DNA of 64,000 nucleotides from Hyphomonadaceae bacterium UBA1849. GTDB taxonomy: Bacteria > Pseudomonadota > Alphaproteobacteria > Caulobacterales > Hyphomonadaceae. The DNA lies in assembly GCA_002338565.1 (NCBI GenBank), contig DDIN01000001.1, positions 86,043 to 150,042 on the forward strand, given 5' to 3'. Below the pieces are notes generated by a model. The model saw only the letters and a list, made by a program, of their open reading frames with translations. It was not told where the DNA came from and searched no databases. A program made the translations under genes and the position numbers. Within the stretch, counting starts at the first letter, position 1. Every line of letters begins with the position of its first letter. Below, piece after piece: positions 59,288-64,000 of the stretch.

Positions 59288-60787
59288 ATGAGTGATTCAA
59301 CGGCTGCGCCGAGCGCAGGCCATATCTCCGGATACGGGTCACGGCCTTATAGAACCTATGTTCTGCTGGCGCTGACATTCATCTACACTCTGAACTTTAT
59401 TGACAGAACACTCATCACGGTTGTCGCCCAACCCCTGATGAACGAACTGAACCTGTCTGACGGCCAGTTCGGCTTCCTCTACGGCCCTCCATTTGCGATT
59501 TTCTACGCATTGATGGGCATCCCGCTAGCCATGTGGGCGGACCGCGCCAACCGCGTGATGGTCATAACCATCTGTGTGGTCGTCTGGTCTTTGATGACGG
59601 CGTTCTGCGGTTTCGCATCGAGCTTCATCTGGCTCATTATTTTCCGTATCGGTGTTGCTATCGGTGAAGCAGGCGGCACTCCTCCGGCAAACTCGATCAT
59701 CACAGATTATTACCCTGTCAAAAACCGCGCGAACGCGATCGGCATCTATTCGATGGGCGTCACACTCGGCGCGGTTCTCGCGCAGGTGTTCGGTGGCATG
59801 ATCCTCGGCATCACAGGCCCTGAGTTCGGTTCATGGCTTGATTCCATTGGTATTGGCGGGCTGTTCTCGTTCCTCGACTGGTCACAGATTTCCGGATGGC
59901 GCATCGCGTTCGTCATTGTAGGCGCACCGGGCGTTATTATCGGCCTGATCCTCTGGCTCACGGTCAAAGAGCCGCCACGTGGCTACTCCGAAGTCCCAGG
60001 CTCCCACACCAACGCGAAAACCGGCCTTATGGAAGGCTTCAAAGAAATCTCTAAGAAGCCGACATTCTGGTGGGGCGCCATGGGCGCTGCATTCGTCGCC
60101 TTCGTAGGTTATGGCATTCAGGGCTTCCAGGCTCCATTCCTCCAGCGTGTATACGACATCAGCGCCTCTGAGGCGGCTCTGAAATACGGTGCGCCACTGT
60201 CTCTAGCTGCCGCTGCCGGCACATTCCTTGGTGGCTTCATTTCAGAGAAACTGGAAAGTAAGTATCACTCGGTTGTTGCATGGCTTCCGGCTGTAAACCT
60301 CAGCCTCGCTATCCCGCTCTATGTTGCCGCATTCTACTTTGCTCCAAGCATTGAAGTTGCGTTCATGCTGTGGATTGGCGCAGCGATCCTGCACTACTCC
60401 TATCTTGGCTCTCAGTACTCGATTGCGACGGCGATTGCGTCACCACGCTCACGTGCCACATCAGTCGCGATCCTGCTTCTGCTTGTATCTCTGATTGGTA
60501 ACGGCATCGGTCCTGTATTTGTCGGCGTGCTATCAGACCAGTTGATGGCATCACAAATCGCGGCAGCCGGCCTGACAGAGCGCATTGCCGAGTTCAGCCC
60601 TGCAATCTGTGCCGGCGCTGGCGATATCCTCGATGCAGACGGCGCTGCTTATTGCGCAGCTTATAGTGATGGCCTGAAGCTCTCCATGGCGGTGGTAGCG
60701 ACGCTCTTTTCGATCGCTGCATTCTGCTTCTTCATGGCGGGTAAAACCTTCAACAAGGACCGCTGGAGCAGCACGACAGCAGCATAA
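59288..60787 (+). CDS. MFS transporter (Spinster-like) 1
   Basis: Major facilitator protein of 499 residues with about 12 helices. Motifs: NFIDRTLITVVAQP in helix 1, GIPLAMWADRANRV (loop 2-3), GEAGGTPPANSIITDYYP (helix 5) and LTVKEPPRGY before the central loop. These mark the Spinster-like branch. The long segment GSWLDSIGIGGLFSFLDWSQ is an extra insert shared with its neighbour. Ribosome site GGGGAGG precedes the ATG. Substrate unknown. Confidence 0.87.
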   Translation: MSDSTAAPSAGHISGYGSRPYRTYVLLALTFIYTLNFIDRTLITVVAQPLMNELNLSDGQFGFLYGPPFAIFYALMGIPLAMWADRANRVMVITICVVVWSLMTAFCGFASSFIWLIIFRIGVAIGEAGGTPPANSIITDYYPVKNRANAIGIYSMGVTLGAVLAQVFGGMILGITGPEFGSWLDSIGIGGLFSFLDWSQISGWRIAFVIVGAPGVIIGLILWLTVKEPPRGYSEVPGSHTNAKTGLMEGFKEISKKPTFWWGAMGAAFVAFVGYGIQGFQAPFLQRVYDISASEAALKYGAPLSLAAAAGTFLGGFISEKLESKYHSVVAWLPAVNLSLAIPLYVAAFYFAPSIEVAFMLWIGAAILHYSYLGSQYSIATAIASPRSRATSVAILLLLVSLIGNGIGPVFVGVLSDQLMASQIAAAGLTERIAEFSPAICAGAGDILDADGAAYCAAYSDGLKLSMAVVATLFSIAAFCFFMAGKTFNKDRWSSTTAA

Positions 60788-60817
60788 TCTGCGAACGCCT
60801 TAAAAATAAAAGAAGAA

Positions 60818-60842
60818 CTGGAGGGCGAATTCCGCCCTCCAG
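60818..60842 (+). terminator. Perfect 10-bp hairpin between the two MFS genes
   Basis: CTGGAGGGCG (60818-60827), loop AATTC, CGCCCTCCAG (60833-60842). It is strong but not followed by a T-run. It sits just before the GGGAGGAGG ribosome site of the second MFS gene and could reduce its expression or stabilise the upstream mRNA. Confidence 0.5.
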
Positions 60843-60861
60843 TCATATTCGGGAGGAGGCA

Positions 60862-62322
60862 ATGTCCGCAACGCAAGCAAACCCTAGTGATGGGTTTGGC
60901 ACGAAGACCTATCGGTCTTACGTGCTCGGATCACTTTTGCTGGTCTACATTTTCAATTTCATCGACCGCTCCATCATCAACATCCTGACCGAGCCTATCA
61001 AGCTCGCGTTTGAGGTGGAAGACTGGCAAATGGGCCTGCTCGGCGGTCCGGCCTTTGCCTTCATGTATACCTTTCTGGGCATTCCGATTGCGCGGCTCGC
61101 TGAGCGGTTTAACCGGGTCTGGATCATTGCGCTCTCTGTTGCATTCTGGAGCCTGATGACCGCGCTCTGCGGTGTGGCAGGATCGTTCCTGATGCTCTTC
61201 CTGTTCCGCGTCGGGGTTAGTATTGGCGAGGCTGGCTGCACGCCGCCATCGCAGAGCCTCATGTCAGACTATTACAGCCCGAAATCGAGAAGCACTGCTG
61301 CCTCTGTATACGCCCTCGGCGTTCCGATCGGCACTATGCTGGCGGCCATCTTTGGCGGCACGATTGCAGAACAGCTTACCGGTCCTGCCTTTGGCAGCTT
61401 TCTGAACTCGATCGGCCTCGGCTTTATCGCTTCCGGCTTTGATTGGGAGAACGTGGAAGGCTGGCGACTGGCGTTTATCGTTGTGGGCCTGCCGGGTATT
61501 CTTGTTGCTCTGCTCGTAAAGCTGACAGTGAAAGAGCCGCCGCGCGGCTACACCGACCCGACGCTCGCGAAAACAACGGAGCATGTGAGCTTCATCTCGA
61601 CGCTTAAATTGCTCCTCGGAAAGCCAACATATGTGCATATTGTACTGGGCGCGACGGTGACGGTTTTTGCAAACTATGCGCTCAATCAGTTCACCGTTTC
61701 GTTCTTCCGGCGCACGCACGACCTTAGCCAACAGGATGCGTCTCTCCTCTTCGGGATTATCCTTGGCGGTATGGCCGCGATCGGCGTATTTGCCTCAGGG
61801 TATCTTGCTGACAAGCTCAGAGAACGTCACCCGACCGCACTGACATGGATCCCGGGGATCGCGCTGATCGCGTCCACGCCACTCTACGTCATTGGGTTCC
61901 TGACAAATAATATCTGGATTGCCGTGCCACCACTCATGGCTGCCGCGTGTCTGCATTATTTCTATCTGGGGCCAATGTACGCCATTGCTGGCGGCGTCGT
62001 GGATAGTCGCTCACGGGCGACGTCAGTGGCGCTATCGCTCTTCTCGATGAACTTGCTGGGCTACGGTCTCGGGCCTCCGCTGATCGGTGGTCTGTCGACC
62101 TTCCTGAATGCACAGTTCCTGAAGGGCTCTCCTGATGAAGTCACTCTGGACGCTTGCCGTGAACTGAGCAGCCTCACAGACGCGCAGGCAGCCTTGTGTG
62201 GATCGGCCAATGCTGACGGGCTGCAATGGTCTATGATTGCGTTCTCATGTGCCTATGCGTGGGCGGGCATCCACTATGTGCTTGCCCGACGCCACTTCAA
62301 GAAAGACATGATCAGTCTTTAG
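60862..62322 (+). CDS. MFS transporter (Spinster-like) 2
   Basis: Major facilitator protein of 486 residues, paralogue of the preceding gene. Shared blocks include NFIDRSIINILTEP, GIPIARLAERFNRV, GEAGCTPPSQSLMSDYYSP, FGSFLNSIGLG and LTVKEPPRGY. It ends 11 bp inside the convergent YbaN-type gene. Substrate unknown; the duplication suggests two related substrates or two directions. Confidence 0.87.
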   Translation: MSATQANPSDGFGTKTYRSYVLGSLLLVYIFNFIDRSIINILTEPIKLAFEVEDWQMGLLGGPAFAFMYTFLGIPIARLAERFNRVWIIALSVAFWSLMTALCGVAGSFLMLFLFRVGVSIGEAGCTPPSQSLMSDYYSPKSRSTAASVYALGVPIGTMLAAIFGGTIAEQLTGPAFGSFLNSIGLGFIASGFDWENVEGWRLAFIVVGLPGILVALLVKLTVKEPPRGYTDPTLAKTTEHVSFISTLKLLLGKPTYVHIVLGATVTVFANYALNQFTVSFFRRTHDLSQQDASLLFGIILGGMAAIGVFASGYLADKLRERHPTALTWIPGIALIASTPLYVIGFLTNNIWIAVPPLMAAACLHYFYLGPMYAIAGGVVDSRSRATSVALSLFSMNLLGYGLGPPLIGGLSTFLNAQFLKGSPDEVTLDACRELSSLTDAQAALCGSANADGLQWSMIAFSCAYAWAGIHYVLARRHFKKDMISL

Positions 62323-62719
62323 TTTCAGGCTGAGGCGGTACCGGTGGCGGCCCGTCAGGCCGCGTAAAAATGAAAGTTCCCGATCCGATAAGGATCGGGA
62401 TCTGGATCGCAAGCGTCCAGAGCGGCGCCCCCAGAAAGTATGAGAGAAACGGCGCTGCAACGAGGCAAACGCCCGCCGTGTACTTTGCTCTTCTGCCAAT
62501 GGCTCCGTGCTGGCTCCAATTGGTCAGAAGCGGTCCGAACCATTTATGTTCGTGAAGCCAGCGGTTAAGTCGTTCAGATGACCGGGCAAAGCAAAAAGCG
62601 GCCAGCAACAGAAACGGCGTGGTTGGTACAAGCGGAAGAAACACACCGACGAAAGCAAGTCCCGTAACGAACAGGCCCGCGCAGAGCCAGAAAAGCCGGA
62701 TAATCGGGTTTCGCGTCAT
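62312..62719 (-). CDS. YbaN/DUF454 inner-membrane protein
   Basis: Protein of 135 residues from the ATG at 62719 that overlaps the NnrU-type stop by 4 bp. It has three or four hydrophobic helices and the DUF454 motif VGVFLPLVPTTPFLLLAAFCFARSSERL split by a Pro-rich loop, followed by a hydrophilic proline-rich tail. Function unknown. It converges on the second MFS gene with 11 bp of overlap. Confidence 0.85.
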   Translation of the reverse strand: MTRNPIIRLFWLCAGLFVTGLAFVGVFLPLVPTTPFLLLAAFCFARSSERLNRWLHEHKWFGPLLTNWSQHGAIGRRAKYTAGVCLVAAPFLSYFLGAPLWTLAIQIPILIGSGTFIFTRPDGPPPVPPQPETKD

Positions 62720-63585
62720 CCGGACGTCGCCAGTGCAAGCGGATATACTCCGAACAGAACTGGATGGAGCGCGATCAAACCCGCAATAAGCGCCACGCTG
62801 AGAAGCCATCGAACTGATACGCGTACAGGGTTATCCACGCGGCGAACTATAGTGAGCGGATTAGGCCAGAAGGATGTCTTTTCTGCCATCAGGCTCCAGG
62901 TCTGTTCGCCAATGGCCTTCTTATGGCGCCGGTCCATGGACACAGCACCGAGCAGCGCAAAAGCTGTCTGCACCAGAAAGAAGAGCATGAGTGCAAAACT
63001 GCCATTCGCCAGCGTGTGACCTGCCCCCCAGAACGCGAGCCCGAAGAGAGCCGGATGACGCGTCAGACGCAGAATGCCTGGCTCCTCAGCCTGATATGCG
63101 GCGCCTGAACCGAAAACGGAAAACGGATTGGCAACACCAACACCAAACACAAATAGAATAATGCCAATTATGATCAGTATGAGCGCAAGGCCGTGCTGCC
63201 ACGGCTCGCTTGCCCATAAAGGCACGACGGGTGCTCTCACAGATTCCCAGACGAGCCACCCGAGCATCAAGAGAGATACGGCGGAGAACGCAATCCTGAA
63301 GCCGCTATTGCCAAGCAGTGCTTTCAACCGGGAACTCACTGGTTTGATAGCCATGAGAACATGACTGAGAGGAAACAGGATCATCGCCGCGATATAAGGC
63401 GCCCAGTCCTTCAGAGAGACATCAGCTCCAGCCCCGCGTTTCCACAGCAGGAAGAGAGGAATCCATATCAAGGTCAGCGTGATTGTCCCTTTGATTGCCT
63501 GATAGGCAATCCAGAGCCAGAACATACGGGCTTTATTGTCCTTGATGAACTGGATGGCTCTCGCAACTGGCGTAAATGCTGACAT
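62716..63585 (-). CDS. NnrU-family membrane protein
   Basis: Integral membrane protein of 289 residues with about seven helices and the family motif LRLTRHPALFGLAFWGAGH plus a conserved ANGS. NnrU proteins were found beside nitric oxide/nitrite reduction genes, but most members are of unknown function; some are related to isoprenylcysteine methyltransferases (ICMT), whose LTRHPALFG-like motif is shared. No nitric oxide genes lie nearby. Translationally coupled with the YbaN-type gene. Confidence 0.85.
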   Translation of the reverse strand: MSAFTPVARAIQFIKDNKARMFWLWIAYQAIKGTITLTLIWIPLFLLWKRGAGADVSLKDWAPYIAAMILFPLSHVLMAIKPVSSRLKALLGNSGFRIAFSAVSLLMLGWLVWESVRAPVVPLWASEPWQHGLALILIIIGIILFVFGVGVANPFSVFGSGAAYQAEEPGILRLTRHPALFGLAFWGAGHTLANGSFALMLFFLVQTAFALLGAVSMDRRHKKAIGEQTWSLMAEKTSFWPNPLTIVRRVDNPVRVSVRWLLSVALIAGLIALHPVLFGVYPLALATSG

Positions 63586-63661
63586 ATGGCTCTCGCCGGC
63601 TCCCTGAATCTATGTCCAATCGTCATAATCGGTTCGCGCGATCAGGCATATAGCCAGACAC

Positions 63662-63691
63662 AAAAAAGCCCGCTCGTGAGAGCGGGCTTTT
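63662..63691. terminator. Bidirectional terminator after tuf
   Basis: GCCCGCTC (63668-63675), loop GTGA, GAGCGGGC (63680-63687), with a run of A before and of T after. It serves the tuf transcript on the minus strand and could act on the other strand. Confidence 0.92.
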
Positions 63692-63713
63692 CGTGTTCGG
63701 TAGTCGGTTAGGA

Positions 63714-64000
63714 CTATTCGATAACTTTAGACACAACGCCTGAACCAACAGTACGGCCACCTTCACGGATAGCGAAGCGGAGCTTCTCTTCCATAGCAAC
63801 CGGCTGGATCAGCTCAACGTTCAGCTTAACGTTGTCGCCTGGCATAACCATTTCTGTGCCGTCCTGAAGCGTAACAACACCTGTCACGTCAGTTGTACGG
63901 AAGTAGAATTGTGGACGGTAGTTAGAGAAGAATGGTGTGTGACGACCACCCTCTTCTTTCGTCAGAATGTAAGCCTCAGCTTCAAACTTCTTGTGCGGTG
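63714..64000 (-). CDS. tuf: Elongation factor Tu, C-terminal part (cut by window edge)
   Basis: The last 95 codons of EF-Tu read on the minus strand from the window end to a TAG at 63714-63716. Translation gives PHKKFEAEAYILTKEEGG, then RHTPFFSNYRPQFYFRTTDV, and ends in VVSKVIE, the conserved C-terminus. The N-terminal GTPase domain lies beyond position 64000. Codon choice is strongly biased, as expected of a highly expressed gene. Confidence 0.97.
   Translation of the reverse strand, partial: PHKKFEAEAYILTKEEGGRHTPFFSNYRPQFYFRTTDVTGVVTLQDGTEMVMPGDNVKLNVELIQPVAMEEKLRFAIREGGRTVGSGVVSKVIE

Noticed and set aside
62716..63585. Link of the NnrU-type gene to the nitrate island
   Set aside because: It is 32 kb away and no nitric oxide or denitrification genes are in the window.

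Overview
The window is chromosomal DNA of a marine-type alphaproteobacterium, probably of the Hyphomonadaceae/Maricaulales group. This placement is inferred from gene content: an NDUFA12-type complex I subunit, a DUF2155 protein beside MlaD, the imuA-imuB-dnaE2 mutasome under a GTTC-N7-GTTC LexA box, and many FadB/thiolase genes. I see no insertion sequence, prophage, CRISPR array or rRNA. Gene density is high, with many 1-8 bp overlaps and AGGAG-type ribosome sites.

Region 1 (1-15.2 kb) is mostly housekeeping: a secreted nuclease lipoprotein, a 6-TM potassium channel with a zinc ribbon, a dihydroorotase-type amidohydrolase, YgfZ, 3-methyladenine glycosylase (tag), an EthA-like Baeyer-Villiger monooxygenase, a sodium/solute symporter with a small membrane partner, an MFS exporter, thiS-thiG, aroQ-accB-accC-aat, a DUF2155/mlaD/NDUFA12 cluster and tRNA-Ser(GCU).

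Region 2 (15.4-30.5 kb) is a complete nitrate assimilation island. The plus-strand operon runs nrtA, nrtB, a fused double ATPase nrtCD, an unknown triple GAF-like protein, nirB, nirD, nasA and cobA. Convergent to it is an outer-membrane porin followed by nasT and nasS, the ANTAR antiterminator and its nitrate sensor. The nrtA leader holds two consecutive hexaloop hairpins just after a TATAAT box. The porin leader holds an intrinsic terminator. Both fit control by antitermination.

Region 3 (30.7-37.4 kb) is a signalling island: a 1150-residue dCache/HAMP/4xPAS histidine kinase, a lone receiver, and three paralogous HPt-receiver proteins with no output domain. A DEAD-box helicase follows.

Region 4 (39.9-45 kb) is a four-gene compatible-solute operon: a GpsA-type dehydrogenase makes glycerol-3-phosphate, GgpS joins it to a glucosyl donor, a HAD phosphatase releases glucosylglycerol, and an SGLT-like sodium symporter probably moves the product or a precursor.

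Region 5 (45-50.3 kb) is the SOS mutasome. Region 6 (50.5-56.6 kb) holds beta-oxidation genes, with a 16-codon leader ORF coupled to fadB, a pair of 70-bp structured repeats and tRNA-Leu(UAA). Region 7 (56.7-64 kb) holds a CinA-like protein, map, radC, two paralogous MFS transporters, YbaN- and NnrU-type membrane proteins, and the 3' end of tuf.
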